Of a stretch of DNA of 56,799 bases, positions 9,280 to 19,819 are shown in pieces. Source of the stretch: Rhodopseudomonas palustris (GTDB lineage Bacteria; Pseudomonadota; Alphaproteobacteria; Rhizobiales; Xanthobacteraceae); the NCBI RefSeq assembly GCF_003226555.1, contig NZ_QKQS01000038.1:262277-319075 (forward strand). The letters run 5' to 3'. How positions within the stretch are numbered: the stretch's first letter is position 1; every line of letters begins with the position of its first letter. Under the pieces are notes generated by a model. The model ran no database searches. It was given only the letters and a program-made list of their open reading frames with translations, and was not told the origin of the DNA. Position numbers and translations under genes: made by a program.

Positions 9280-9315
9280 CAAAAAAACGCAAATGGCCGG
9301 GACGAGCCCGGCCAT
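9280..9315 (-). terminator. Rho-independent terminator of the system B operon
   Basis: On the minus strand, downstream of the MetE-like gene, the hairpin ATGGCCGGG-CTCGT-CCCGGCCAT is followed by TTGCGTTTTTTT. A strong stem and a T-tract in the right order for minus-strand transcription support an intrinsic terminator. The stem belongs to the same motif (ATGGCCGGGAC...CCCGGCCAT) as the family C repeats, which suggests the cell reuses this repeat as a terminator. Confidence 0.75.
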
Positions 9316-9345
9316 CACGCAGATCCAAAGGCTCGAAAGAAGACG

Positions 9346-10467
9346 CTACTTCCCCCAAACGTCCCAGGAGACTTCCACCGCGAGGCGCAGCTTGTCCCAC
9401 TGCTCCTGCTCGGACAGGATGTTGCCTTCTTCGGTCGAGGCGAAGCCGCATTGCGGCGAGAGCGCGAGCTGCTCGAGCGGCACGAACTTCGACGCCTCTT
9501 CGAGCCGGCGCTTGATCGCGTCCTTGCTCTCCAGTTCGCCGAACTTCGAGGTGATGACCCCGACCACCACGACCTTGTTGCCCTTCGGCAGGAAGCGCAG
9601 CGGTTCGAAGCCGCCGGCACGCTCGGAATCGTATTCCAGGAAGTAGCCGTCGTAGTTGATGCCGGCGAGCAGCGTCTCGGCCACCGGCTCGTAGCCGCCC
9701 GACGAGATCCAGGTCGAGCGGAAATTGCCGCGGCAGACGTGGGTGGTGATCACCATGTCGGACGGCCGGTCGGCGATCGCGTAGTTGATCACCCGAGCGT
9801 AGATCTGTTGCAGATTGTCCGGATTGTCGCCGCGGGCGCGCGCCTTCTGCAGTTCGTCCTGCGAGCAAAGATACGCCCACACGGTGTCGTCGAACTGCAG
9901 ATAGCGGCAGCCGGCGTCGTAGAACGCCTTCACCGCCTTGCGATAGGTCTTGGCGAGATCCTCGAAGAAGCCGTCGAGATCCGGATAGACGTCACTGGAG
10001 ATCGCCTTGCGGCCGCCGCGGAAGTGCAGCACCGCCGGCGACGGAATCGTCATCTTCGGCGTCACATGCGCGATCTCGGCGTGCTTCTTCAGGAAGCGGA
10101 AGTGATCGAGCATCGGATGATCGTCGGGGAAGTCGAGCTTGCCGACGACGCGGATCGAATCGTTGCGGGTCTGCACGCCGGCGAACTGAATGCCGGTGTC
10201 GGGATGGTAGAGTTCGCAACCGGTGAGATGGCTGAGGAAATCGAAGTGCCACCACGAGCGGCGGAACTCGCCGTCGGTCGCCAGCTTCAGCCCGATCGCC
10301 GATTGCTTGTGGACGACTTTTTCGATCTCCATGTCCTCGACCGCCTTCAGCTCGGCGGCGGTGATCTCGCCCTTCTCCAGCTTGGCGCGGGCTTCCTTGA
10401 TCTTTTGCGGCCGCAGCAGGCTGCCGACCTCGTCGGCGCGGAACGGTGGCTTTGTTCTTTGCGTCAT
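9346..10467 (-). CDS. Cobalamin-independent methionine synthase (MetE C-terminal) family protein
   Basis: 373 residues, the size of the stand-alone C-terminal MetE-like group rather than full MetE (about 750). Putative zinc ligands are visible: His and Cys in THVCRGN, Glu in YFLEYDSERAGG, and Cys in LSPQCGF. The N-terminus carries the family's FRADEVGSLLRP. Such proteins transfer methyl groups to thiols, but the methyl donor is not known here. It lies 15 nt after the LivF-type gene of system B on the same strand and is followed by a terminator, so it is the last gene of a transporter operon. Substrate and physiological role are inference. Confidence 0.85.
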   Translation of the reverse strand: MTQRTKPPFRADEVGSLLRPQKIKEARAKLEKGEITAAELKAVEDMEIEKVVHKQSAIGLKLATDGEFRRSWWHFDFLSHLTGCELYHPDTGIQFAGVQTRNDSIRVVGKLDFPDDHPMLDHFRFLKKHAEIAHVTPKMTIPSPAVLHFRGGRKAISSDVYPDLDGFFEDLAKTYRKAVKAFYDAGCRYLQFDDTVWAYLCSQDELQKARARGDNPDNLQQIYARVINYAIADRPSDMVITTHVCRGNFRSTWISSGGYEPVAETLLAGINYDGYFLEYDSERAGGFEPLRFLPKGNKVVVVGVITSKFGELESKDAIKRRLEEASKFVPLEQLALSPQCGFASTEEGNILSEQEQWDKLRLAVEVSWDVWGK

Positions 10468-10482
10468 TTCAACTCCCCAAAG

Positions 10483-11205
10483 TCAGCTCTTGGCCCCGCC
10501 GGAGACGCCCAGATAGCGCTCCAGCGTCGCGGCATCGTCCTTCAGCGCCGCACTCGCCGCATCATGCACGATCGCGCCGCGTTCCAATATCACAACCCGA
10601 TCGGCGAGCCGGAGGATTTTTCGCGCGTTCTGCTCGACGATGATCGAGCAGATGCCGCCGGATCGGGTGATGCTGCCGAGCGCGGTTAGCAATTCGTCAA
10701 CGATGATCGGCGCCAGCCCCTCGGTCGGCTCGTCGAGCAGCAGCACCTTCGGATTGAGCGTCAGCGCACGGCCGATCGCCAGCATCTGCTGTTCGCCGCC
10801 GGAGAGCTGATTGCCGAAATTGCTGCGGCGCTCCTCGAGCCGCGGAAACATCTCGTAGACCCGCGCCACCGTCCATGGCCCAGGCTGCGCCACCGCGGTG
10901 AGATTCTCTTCCACGGTGAGCGACTTGAAGATGTTGCGCTCCTGCGGCACCCAGCCGATGCCGGCGCGCGCCCGCTGATCCGGGCGCAGCGCGGTGACGT
11001 CGACGCCGCCGACCGCAAGGGTGCCGGAGAAGCGGCGGGTGACGCCGACGATGGAATTGATCAGCGTGGTCTTGCCGGTGCCGTTGCGGCCAAGCAACGC
11101 CAGCACTTCGCCTTCGGCGAGACGCAGCGACATCGACGGCAGCACCACCGCCTCGCCATAGCCGGCGCGGAGCTTATCGATCGCAAGCAGATCAGACATC
11201 GGCAT
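10483..11205 (-). CDS. LivF-type ABC transporter ATP-binding protein (system B)
   Basis: ATPase of 240 residues with Walker A GRNGTGKTT, signature LSGGEQQMLAIGRALT, Walker B VLLLDEPTEGLAP and VEQN in the switch position. It starts at ATG 11205, overlapping the last codons of the LivG-type gene by 14 nt. A second ATG, at 11199, would give MSDLLAIDKL. Operon partner of the genes from 11192 to 15164. Confidence 0.92.
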   Translation of the reverse strand: MPMSDLLAIDKLRAGYGEAVVLPSMSLRLAEGEVLALLGRNGTGKTTLINSIVGVTRRFSGTLAVGGVDVTALRPDQRARAGIGWVPQERNIFKSLTVEENLTAVAQPGPWTVARVYEMFPRLEERRSNFGNQLSGGEQQMLAIGRALTLNPKVLLLDEPTEGLAPIIVDELLTALGSITRSGGICSIIVEQNARKILRLADRVVILERGAIVHDAASAALKDDAATLERYLGVSGGAKS

Positions 11206-11944
11206 CCTCGCCGAGATACACCGCCTTCACTTGCGGATCCCGCGCCACTTCGTCGGGCGTGCCTTCGGTCAGCAGCGCACCGGAGACCAGCACCGAGATC
11301 CGGTCGGCGAACGAAAACACCAGGTCCATGTCGTGCTCGATCAGCAGCACCGTCACCTCGCGCGGCAGGCCGGCGACCGCGGCGAGAATGTCATGGCGCT
11401 CGCTTTCCGGCACGCCGGCGGCAGGCTCGTCGAGCAGCAGCACCCTTGGTTTGGTGGCGATCGCCACCGCGATCTCGAGCAGCCGCTGCTTGCCATAGGG
11501 TAGCGTGCCGGTCGGCTCGTTCATCACGTCGAGCAGCTTGAAGCGCTCGAGGTTCTCGGCGATCTCGCCGTTGATGTCGGCGCGGGTGCCCATCCGCCTC
11601 CACCAATCGCCGCCATGGCCCGAGCGCTCCGACACGGCAAGCCCAATGGTCTCGAGCGGTGTCAGATCGGCATAGAGCTGGTTGATCTGGAAGGTGCGTG
11701 ACAGCCCGCGCAGCACCCTCTTGTGCACCGGCATATGGGTGATGTCGTGGCCTTCGAGCAGGATGCGGCCGCCGTTCGGCTTGAGCACGCCGGTGAGCTG
11801 GTTGATCACCGTGGTCTTGCCGGCGCCGTTCGGGCCGATCAGCGCGTGGCGCGCGCCGGCTTCGACGTTCAGCGACAGATCACGGGTGACGGCGAGACCG
11901 CCGAAGTGCTTTTCCAGGCCAATGGTCTGCAGCGCCAGGGTCAT
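11192..11944 (-). CDS. LivG-type ABC transporter ATP-binding protein (system B)
   Basis: ATPase of 250 residues. Walker A is GPNGAGKTT, the signature region is LPYGKQRLLEIAVAIA, Walker B is VLLLDEPAAGVPE, and the switch histidine is in IEHDMDLV. The start ATG at 11944 (MTLALQTIGLEKHFGG) overlaps the LivM-type stop codon. The open frame continues upstream, but that part lies within the permease gene and is not family-like. Confidence 0.92.
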   Translation of the reverse strand: MTLALQTIGLEKHFGGLAVTRDLSLNVEAGARHALIGPNGAGKTTVINQLTGVLKPNGGRILLEGHDITHMPVHKRVLRGLSRTFQINQLYADLTPLETIGLAVSERSGHGGDWWRRMGTRADINGEIAENLERFKLLDVMNEPTGTLPYGKQRLLEIAVAIATKPRVLLLDEPAAGVPESERHDILAAVAGLPREVTVLLIEHDMDLVFSFADRISVLVSGALLTEGTPDEVARDPQVKAVYLGEDADV

Positions 11945-12969
11945 TCCGCGCCTCCCGCCGCCGGCTTGCCGTCCCGCACCGCGCGCGCGATCCTGCGCGG
12001 CAAGAACAGCACCCAGCGATGCAGCCGCTCGCGGCCGATCATCACGATCACCACCAGCACCAGCCCGATCCAGAACAGCCAATATTGCGGCGTCAGGATC
12101 GAGAACGTCTCCTGCAGCAGCTTGAACACCACCGCGCCGATCAGTCCGCCGTACAGATAACCGGTGCCGCCGAGCACCAGCACCAGGATCAGATCGGCCG
12201 AGCGCTCGAACGAAAACACGTCGAGCGAGGCGAGCTGGGTGGTCTGGGTGAACAGCGCGCCGGCGATGCCGGCGTAGAACGCCGCGAAGCTATAGATCGC
12301 CACCAGCCGGGTGTTGACCGGGATGCCGACCGCCGAGGCGCGCAGCGGATTGTTGCGGATCGCGCGCAAGCTCAGGCCGAACGGCGAATGCACCACCCGG
12401 CGTGCCAGCAGGAACAGCACAAACAGCACCGCGAGCGTGTACCAGAACCCGACCTTGCCGAAGATGTCGAACTCGAACACGCCGAGCAACGGCTGCATCA
12501 CGATGCCCTGCAGGCCATCGGTGCCGCCGGTGATGTCGGAGAACCGCTCCGCCAGCGCTTCCAGCAACAGCGCGATGCCGAGGGTCACCATCAGCCGGGT
12601 GAGATCGACACCGCGGATGACGAGGAAGCTGGTGGCGAAGCCGAGCACCGCCGCAGCGAGGCCCGCGACCAGCAGCGCCAGCACCGGCTCGCCGACGATG
12701 CCGTGCAGCGCGAGCAGGCCGGCGCTGTAGGCGCCGACGCCGAAGAACGCCGCATGGCCGAGCGAGACGATCCCGGCATAGCCGAGGATCAGGTCGAGCG
12801 ACAGCGCGAACAGCCCGAGCCGCACGATCTCGGTCATGATCAGATAGCGGGACGGAAACAGCAGGCCACAGCCGATCAGCACGGCCCAGAACGCCAATTC
12901 AGACCAGTGCCAGCGCGCGCTGCGACGAGCGTGGAAGCCAACGATTTCGGGAGGGGTCGACATGGTCAT
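11941..12969 (-). CDS. LivM-type ABC transporter permease (system B)
   Basis: Inner-membrane permease of 342 residues. The LivM signature LSLDLILGYAGIVSLGHAAFF lies near residue 55 and the coupling segment GGTGYLYGGLIGAVVF near residue 275. The start is placed at ATG 12969 (MTMSTPPEIVGF), overlapping the LivH-type stop by one base (TGATG). A second ATG lies two codons downstream. Translation is probably coupled through the whole HMGF series. Confidence 0.92.
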   Translation of the reverse strand: MTMSTPPEIVGFHARRSARWHWSELAFWAVLIGCGLLFPSRYLIMTEIVRLGLFALSLDLILGYAGIVSLGHAAFFGVGAYSAGLLALHGIVGEPVLALLVAGLAAAVLGFATSFLVIRGVDLTRLMVTLGIALLLEALAERFSDITGGTDGLQGIVMQPLLGVFEFDIFGKVGFWYTLAVLFVLFLLARRVVHSPFGLSLRAIRNNPLRASAVGIPVNTRLVAIYSFAAFYAGIAGALFTQTTQLASLDVFSFERSADLILVLVLGGTGYLYGGLIGAVVFKLLQETFSILTPQYWLFWIGLVLVVIVMIGRERLHRWVLFLPRRIARAVRDGKPAAGGAE

Positions 12970-13835
12970 CAGCGCGCCGCGGTGCGGCCGAACAGGCCGT
13001 TGGGACGCCAGATCAGGATCACGATCATGATGGTGTAGATCACGAACGGCCCGAGCTTGGGCAAATAGTATTTGCCGGCGACGTCGCCGATGCCGAGCAT
13101 CAGCGAGGCGAGGAACGGCCCGGTGATCGAGGACGAGCCGCCGACGGTAACGACGATCAGAAAGTAGATCATGAATTTCAGCGGGAAATACGGATCGAGC
13201 CCAAGGATTTCGGCGCTGAGCGCGCCGCCGAACCCGGCGAGCCCACACCCAAACGCAAAGGTCAGTGCGAACACCTGCGGCACGTTGATGCCGAGGCCGG
13301 ATGCGACGCGCGGATCATCGACCGCGGCGCGCAGCCGGCTGCCGAACCGCGTCTTCGCCAGCGTCAATTGCAGCCCGACCGTCAAGAGACCGCAGATCAC
13401 GATGATCATCAGCCGGTAGCGACCGATACCGACGCCGAATAGGTCGATCTGCCCTTGCAGCGCCTCCGGCAGCTGCATGAACACGCGGGACGATCCCATG
13501 ATGTAGTCGACCGCGGCGACCGACATGAACACCAGACCGACACTGAACAGAACCTGGTCGAGGTGGGAGCGCGTGTAGAGATGCCGATACAGCAGCCGCT
13601 CCAGCACCGCGCCGATCGCGGCGCTGGCGAGGAAGGCGAGCGGCAGCGCCGCAAGGAACGGCCAGCCTGCCTGATTGACCAGCACGGCGCAGACATAGCC
13701 GCCGGCCATCGCGAACGCGCCGTGGGCGAGGTTGACGAAATTCATCAGCCCCAGCGTCACCGCCAGCCCGCACGCAAGCACGAACAGCAGCATGCCGTAG
13801 GCGACACCGTCGAACAGAATAGTGAGCAGGGTCAT
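12969..13835 (-). CDS. LivH-type ABC transporter permease (system B)
   Basis: Inner-membrane permease of 288 residues. It carries the LivH motif VNLAHGAFAMAGGYVC near residue 34 and a hydrophobic pattern of about eight segments, and ends GLFGRTAAR. It follows the binding-protein gene after a 150-nt gap holding a family B repeat, the same arrangement as in system A. Confidence 0.92.
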   Translation of the reverse strand: MTLLTILFDGVAYGMLLFVLACGLAVTLGLMNFVNLAHGAFAMAGGYVCAVLVNQAGWPFLAALPLAFLASAAIGAVLERLLYRHLYTRSHLDQVLFSVGLVFMSVAAVDYIMGSSRVFMQLPEALQGQIDLFGVGIGRYRLMIIVICGLLTVGLQLTLAKTRFGSRLRAAVDDPRVASGLGINVPQVFALTFAFGCGLAGFGGALSAEILGLDPYFPLKFMIYFLIVVTVGGSSSITGPFLASLMLGIGDVAGKYYLPKLGPFVIYTIMIVILIWRPNGLFGRTAAR

Positions 13836-13857
13836 CGCGATTCAATCATCAGCGTTC

Positions 13858-13958
13858 GTCATTCCGGGATGCGCCCCTGTTGGGGCGCAGGCCCGGAATC
13901 CATACTCCCTGCAGGGGTCATGGATTCCGGGCTCGCGCTGCGCGCGCCCCGGAATGAC
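13858..13958. repeat. Paired palindromic intergenic repeat, family B, copy 3
   Basis: Outer arms GTCATTCCGGG and CGCGCGCCCCGGAATGAC enclose inner inverted pairs (CCCGGAATCCAT against ATGGATTCCGGG). It occupies the gap between the binding-protein gene and the first permease gene of system B, just as copy 1 does in system A. Confidence 0.85.
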
Positions 13959-13985
13959 GAAAGCCAAATCGGAGCGCGCAGTCGC

Positions 13986-15164
13986 CTACTTCTTCGTCTT
14001 GCCCGGGTCCTTCACCGCGTCGACCTTGTCGAACTCGACGTTGTAGAGCTCGCCGTCGACCTTCTCGACCTTGCGGATGTAGACATTCTGGACGATGTCG
14101 CGGGTGTCGGGATCGATCGAGATCGGGCCGCGCGGGCTTTCCCAGGCCATGCCCTTCATCGCCGCTACAAGCGAATCGCCGTCGGCCTTGCCACCGGTCT
14201 TCTTCAGCGCTTCGTAGATCAATTGCATGCCGTCGTAGCCGCCGACCGCCATGAAGCCCGGCCGCTGGCCGTAGTCCTTCTTATAGGCTTCGACGAATTT
14301 CTTGTTCAGCTCCGACGGATGCGCCGCCGAATAGATGTGCGCGGTGACCACGCCGATCGCGGCATCGCCCATGCTGTTCAACAGATCGTCGTCCATCACG
14401 TCGCCGGGGCCGATCACTTTGATGCCCGACTTGTCGAGGCCGCGCTCGGCGAACTGCTTCATGAAGTTGCCGCCCTGCCCGGCCGGCACGAACACGAACA
14501 TCGCATCCGGCTTGGCGTCCTTGGCGCGCTGCAGGAACGGGGCGAAGTCCGGATTCGCCAGCGGCACCTTGACCTCTTCGACGATCTGGCCGCCGCCGGC
14601 CGTGAAGTGCTCCTTGAACGCCTTCAGCGCGTCGTTGCCGGGCGCGTAGTCGGAGGTCAGCGTCACCACCTTCTTGATGCCGTTCTTCGCCGCCCAGTCG
14701 CCGATCACGGTGGAGGATTGCGGCAGCGTGAACGAGGTGCGGACGATGTAGGGCGAGCGCTCGGTGATAATCGAGGTGCCGGCCGCCATCACCACTTCCG
14801 GTACCTTGGCCTGCGTCGCCAGCGGAGCGGCAGCGAGCGCCGCAGGCGTGATGCCGAAGCCGGCGATGATGTTGACCTTGTCGTTGACGATCAATTCCTG
14901 GGCGAGCCGCTTGGTGTTGTCCGGCACCGCGGCGTCGTCCTTCAGGATGACTTCGATCTTCTTGCCGGCGACGGTGTCGCCGTGCTGTTTCATGTAAAGC
15001 TTGACGGCATTGTCGATCTGCTTGCCGGTCGAAGCTTGGCCGCTGGTCATCGGCACGATCAGGCCGATCTTCACGGTGTCCTCGGCGTGCGCCACCGCGA
15101 TCGGCGCGGCGCCTGCCAGAGCGATGCAGGCGGCCTGCAACAGCGTTCGTCTGCCTATCCGCAT
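13986..15164 (-). CDS. HAAT-type ABC transporter substrate-binding protein (system B)
   Basis: Periplasmic binding protein of 392 residues. The leader MRIGRRTLLQAACIALAGAA contains a twin-arginine pair and a hydrophobic stretch and ends AVAHA, so Tat or Sec export is possible. The mature part opens EDTVKIGLIVPMTSGQAS, typical of the family. AAAGGAAAC lies upstream of the chosen ATG at 15164. The ligand is unknown. The MetE-like gene at the far end of the same operon hints at a methylated or sulfur-containing ligand, but only by association. Confidence 0.88.
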   Translation of the reverse strand: MRIGRRTLLQAACIALAGAAPIAVAHAEDTVKIGLIVPMTSGQASTGKQIDNAVKLYMKQHGDTVAGKKIEVILKDDAAVPDNTKRLAQELIVNDKVNIIAGFGITPAALAAAPLATQAKVPEVVMAAGTSIITERSPYIVRTSFTLPQSSTVIGDWAAKNGIKKVVTLTSDYAPGNDALKAFKEHFTAGGGQIVEEVKVPLANPDFAPFLQRAKDAKPDAMFVFVPAGQGGNFMKQFAERGLDKSGIKVIGPGDVMDDDLLNSMGDAAIGVVTAHIYSAAHPSELNKKFVEAYKKDYGQRPGFMAVGGYDGMQLIYEALKKTGGKADGDSLVAAMKGMAWESPRGPISIDPDTRDIVQNVYIRKVEKVDGELYNVEFDKVDAVKDPGKTKK

Positions 15165-15403
15165 GGATGTTTCCTTTTCCTCTGAGTTTTGTTTCTCGCC
15201 TCTTTTTCGAGGCTTTATCCGTCCACCATAGCCGACATCGCGCAGCGCTGTCCCTCGCGCCTTATCATTGCCATGGAAACTAAAATGATGGCGCAATAAC
15301 AGGTATGCCGCTATCCGATAACAGGCGACGGTTTGGACCGATCGGGCAGACGCGGTAAACAGATGCGTCGGCGCCTTGCAGCCGGCGACAAGCGAGGTCG
15401 AGA

Positions 15404-15706
15404 GTGTCGATGCGAATTGGGTTGCCGAGTGGACTGCGCGTTGTCGGCGCTATCGTGATGTTGAGCACGCTGACAGGCTGCGGCAGCATCAACAGCGCAT
15501 TGACCACCGGCATGGCAGATTATGTGCCGCAGTGGGCCGGCGGACTGCCGCCGGACGCGCCACCGCGCCCTGGTACCGCCAAGTACGACGCCTATATGCA
15601 GGAGCAGGAGCGGCTCCGGAAGATGCCGGCGGCCGAGCGGGAACGACTCGAAGCGGCAAAGGCAGCCGAATCCGGGCGCCCGGCACCGGGCGCGTCCGCC
15701 CGGTAA
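15404..15706 (+). CDS. Small putative lipoprotein
   Basis: 100 residues. A hydrophobic N-terminal segment ends in a lipobox, MLSTLTGCGS, with the lipidated Cys at about residue 26. The rest is proline-rich and charged (KYDAYMQEQERLRKMP) and ends in a disordered tail. No family is recognised. The GTG at 15404 sits 6 nt after GAGG and is preferred; an ATG two codons later would serve as well. It is divergent from system B and lies 52 nt upstream of the DUF2939-like gene on the same strand. Confidence 0.72.
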   Translation: MSMRIGLPSGLRVVGAIVMLSTLTGCGSINSALTTGMADYVPQWAGGLPPDAPPRPGTAKYDAYMQEQERLRKMPAAERERLEAAKAAESGRPAPGASAR

Positions 15707-15758
15707 GGACGAACGCCAGCGGTCGTCCGCTCCTCCCGCATCCCGGAGTCTGGACACC

Positions 15759-16346
15759 ATGCGCTGGTTTTTCGGCGGCCTCGCCGCGCTCGTCATTCTG
15801 CTCGGACTCTATCTCGGCTCTGCGTTGGTGTCGCTCGGCGGCCTCGCCGATGCGGTGCGGAACGGCGACGGCGCCGCAGTGATCGCCCGCACCGACGTCA
15901 AATCGCTGACGCAGTCTTTGGCCGATCAGATCGTCGCGGCCTATCTCGACCGGATCGGACAGACCCGCGAGGTGCGCGCCACGGAGCGCATGCTGGTGCG
16001 CGCCGCCGGCCTCGGCCTCGCCGACGCGATGATCGCCAAGATGATGACGCCGGACAACCTGACAAAGCTGCTCAAGACCGGGAAGCTCCAGGGCGTCCAG
16101 GATCTGCCGCCGATCGCGGGCCTGCCTCAGCTCGGCGATATCGACACGAGGAACGTGCTGGCGACGCTCAACCGGTTCCGCTTCGTCGAGCCGGTCGAAT
16201 TCGCAGTCAGGATCAGCGACACCACCGAGGACGATGCCTACAGCGAAATCAGGCTGCACTTCGCCGGTTCGGGCTGGAAGCTCGCCGGTCTGGTGCTACC
16301 GAACCGCGTCGCTCGCGAGCTCGCAGCTACGCTGCCGGCGAAATAG
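15759..16346 (+). CDS. DUF2939-like membrane-anchored protein
   Basis: 195 residues. One N-terminal membrane anchor (WFFGGLAALVILLGLYLG) is followed by a soluble domain beginning SLGGLADAVRNGDGAAVIARTDV, which resembles the DUF2939 family of periplasm-facing proteins. A late segment has the strand pattern AVRISDTTEDD and IRLHFAGSGWKLAGLVLP. The function is unknown. It ends 3 nt from the convergent purU stop, so no terminator separates them. Confidence 0.72.
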   Translation: MRWFFGGLAALVILLGLYLGSALVSLGGLADAVRNGDGAAVIARTDVKSLTQSLADQIVAAYLDRIGQTREVRATERMLVRAAGLGLADAMIAKMMTPDNLTKLLKTGKLQGVQDLPPIAGLPQLGDIDTRNVLATLNRFRFVEPVEFAVRISDTTEDDAYSEIRLHFAGSGWKLAGLVLPNRVARELAATLPAK

Positions 16347-16349
16347 GCC

Positions 16350-18192
<1,843 letters not shown>

Positions 18193-18455
18193 TGCGCGGG
18201 CTTCCTGCCAGACCGCAGCGCCTCGACATTGAGCAGTTCCATTCGACGGAATTTGAGCGGGCGCTTCGTCCATCTTTCGGACGGCACGGCGCAATCCTCG
18301 GCAATGAGCTACCGATCACAGGTCCCTCCGCTTTTTGTCACTCATAACATTCTACTTATTTCCACTTACCATCAGACGGCGGTTGAAACGCATGACTGAT
18401 CTGCGCTAACACCGGATCAACGATCAAACGAACACGTTTCAGGGAGGACTGATAT

Positions 18456-19688
18456 ATGCGGAAAATTCTGCTCGCGGCCGTTGCCATCGCAATGCCGATG
18501 CTCGGCTCAGTGGCGGTCGCACAAGAGACCGTCAAGCTCGGCTACATCGATCCCTTGTCCGGCGGTGGTGCCAGCGTCGGCGAAGGCGGTCTGAAGACGT
18601 TCCAATATCTGGCCGACGAGCTCAACGCCAAGGGCGGCATCCTCGGCAAGAAGGTGGAGATCGTCCCGCTCGACAATAAGACCAACCCACAGGAAAGTCT
18701 GATCCAGGCACAAAAGGCGATCGACGCCGGCGTCCGCTACGTCACCCAGGGCAACGGCTCCTCGGTCGCGGGCGCGCTGTCGGACTTCCTCACCAAATAC
18801 AACGAGCGCAATCCCGGCAAGGAAGTGCTGTACTTCAACTATGCCGCGGTCGATCCGGTGCTCACCAATGAAAAGTGCAGCTTCTGGCACTTCCGCTGGG
18901 ACGCGAACTCCGACATCAAGATGGAGGCGCTGACCAACTACATGAAGGACACGCCTGCGATCAAGAAAGTGTACCTGATCAATCAGGACTATTCTTTCGG
19001 TCAATCGGTGCGTTCCACCGCGCGGGCGATGCTGGCGAAGAAGCGCCCGGATATTCAGATCGTCGGCGACGAGCTGCATCCGCTGCTGAAGATCACCGAC
19101 TTCGCGCCCTATATCGCCAAGATCAAGGCGTCCGGCGCCGACTCGGTGGTGACTGGCAACTGGGGCCAGGACATCGCGCTGCTGCTGAAGGCGGCCGCCG
19201 ACGCCGGCCTCAAGGTCAACTGGTACACCTATTATGCCGGCGGCGCCGGCGGCCCGACCGCGATCAAGCAGGCCGGCCTCGACCACAAGGTGTTCCAGAT
19301 CACAGAGGGCTTCGCCAACGTCGACCACAAGGCGTCTCAGGACTACGAGAAGGCGTTCCGGGCCAAGGTCGGCTTGAGCCTTTGGTATCCGCGCGCCGTC
19401 AACGAAATGCGGATGTTCGCTGCCGCCGCCGAGAAGGCCAAGTCGCTCGACCCGGTCAAGGTCGGCAAGGCGCTCGAGGGCATGAAGTTCGAGGTGCTGG
19501 ACGGCGGTGAAGGCTTCATGCGCGCCGACGACCATCAGTTCTTCCAGCCGATCTACATTTCCTCGTTCGGCGAGATCAAGCCGGGCCAGTTCGACGAAGA
19601 GAACACCGGCTGGGGCTGGACCCAGGTCGCAAAGGTCGACACCCAGCAGACCATCGTGCCGACCACCTGCAAGATGGACCGGCCGTAA
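18456..19688 (+). CDS. HAAT-type ABC transporter substrate-binding protein (system C)
   Basis: Periplasmic binding protein of 410 residues. The Sec signal MRKILLAAVAIAMPMLG ends AVA|QE, then the mature part starts TVKLGYIDPLSGGGASVG. GGGAGGA sits 8-14 nt before the ATG. The long C-terminal part carries GWGWTQVAKVD and a cysteine near the end (PTTCKMDRP). It heads the system C operon after a 263-nt leader region in which I see no clear promoter. The ligand is unknown. Confidence 0.88.
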   Translation: MRKILLAAVAIAMPMLGSVAVAQETVKLGYIDPLSGGGASVGEGGLKTFQYLADELNAKGGILGKKVEIVPLDNKTNPQESLIQAQKAIDAGVRYVTQGNGSSVAGALSDFLTKYNERNPGKEVLYFNYAAVDPVLTNEKCSFWHFRWDANSDIKMEALTNYMKDTPAIKKVYLINQDYSFGQSVRSTARAMLAKKRPDIQIVGDELHPLLKITDFAPYIAKIKASGADSVVTGNWGQDIALLLKAAADAGLKVNWYTYYAGGAGGPTAIKQAGLDHKVFQITEGFANVDHKASQDYEKAFRAKVGLSLWYPRAVNEMRMFAAAAEKAKSLDPVKVGKALEGMKFEVLDGGEGFMRADDHQFFQPIYISSFGEIKPGQFDEENTGWGWTQVAKVDTQQTIVPTTCKMDRP

Positions 19689-19703
19689 CTTTGAATCCGA
19701 CGT

Positions 19704-19788
19704 GATGCCCGGCCTCGTGCCGGGCATCACCGTCTCCAGCGAAACGACACAACAACCGTGGATGGCCGGGACACGCCCGGCCATGACG
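19704..19788. repeat. Paired hairpin intergenic repeat, family C, copy 1
   Basis: Two stem-loops follow one another: GATGCCCGGC-CTCGT-GCCGGGCATC at 19704-19728, and ATGGCCGGG-ACACG-CCCGGCCAT near 19762-19784. The arms are related to the terminator stem at 9293-9315 and to the repeat at 36717-36807. The element lies between the binding-protein gene and the permease gene of system C. Confidence 0.8.
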
Positions 19789-19819
19789 ACCTCATATCGT
19801 CAGGCAGCCCAATCCCATC

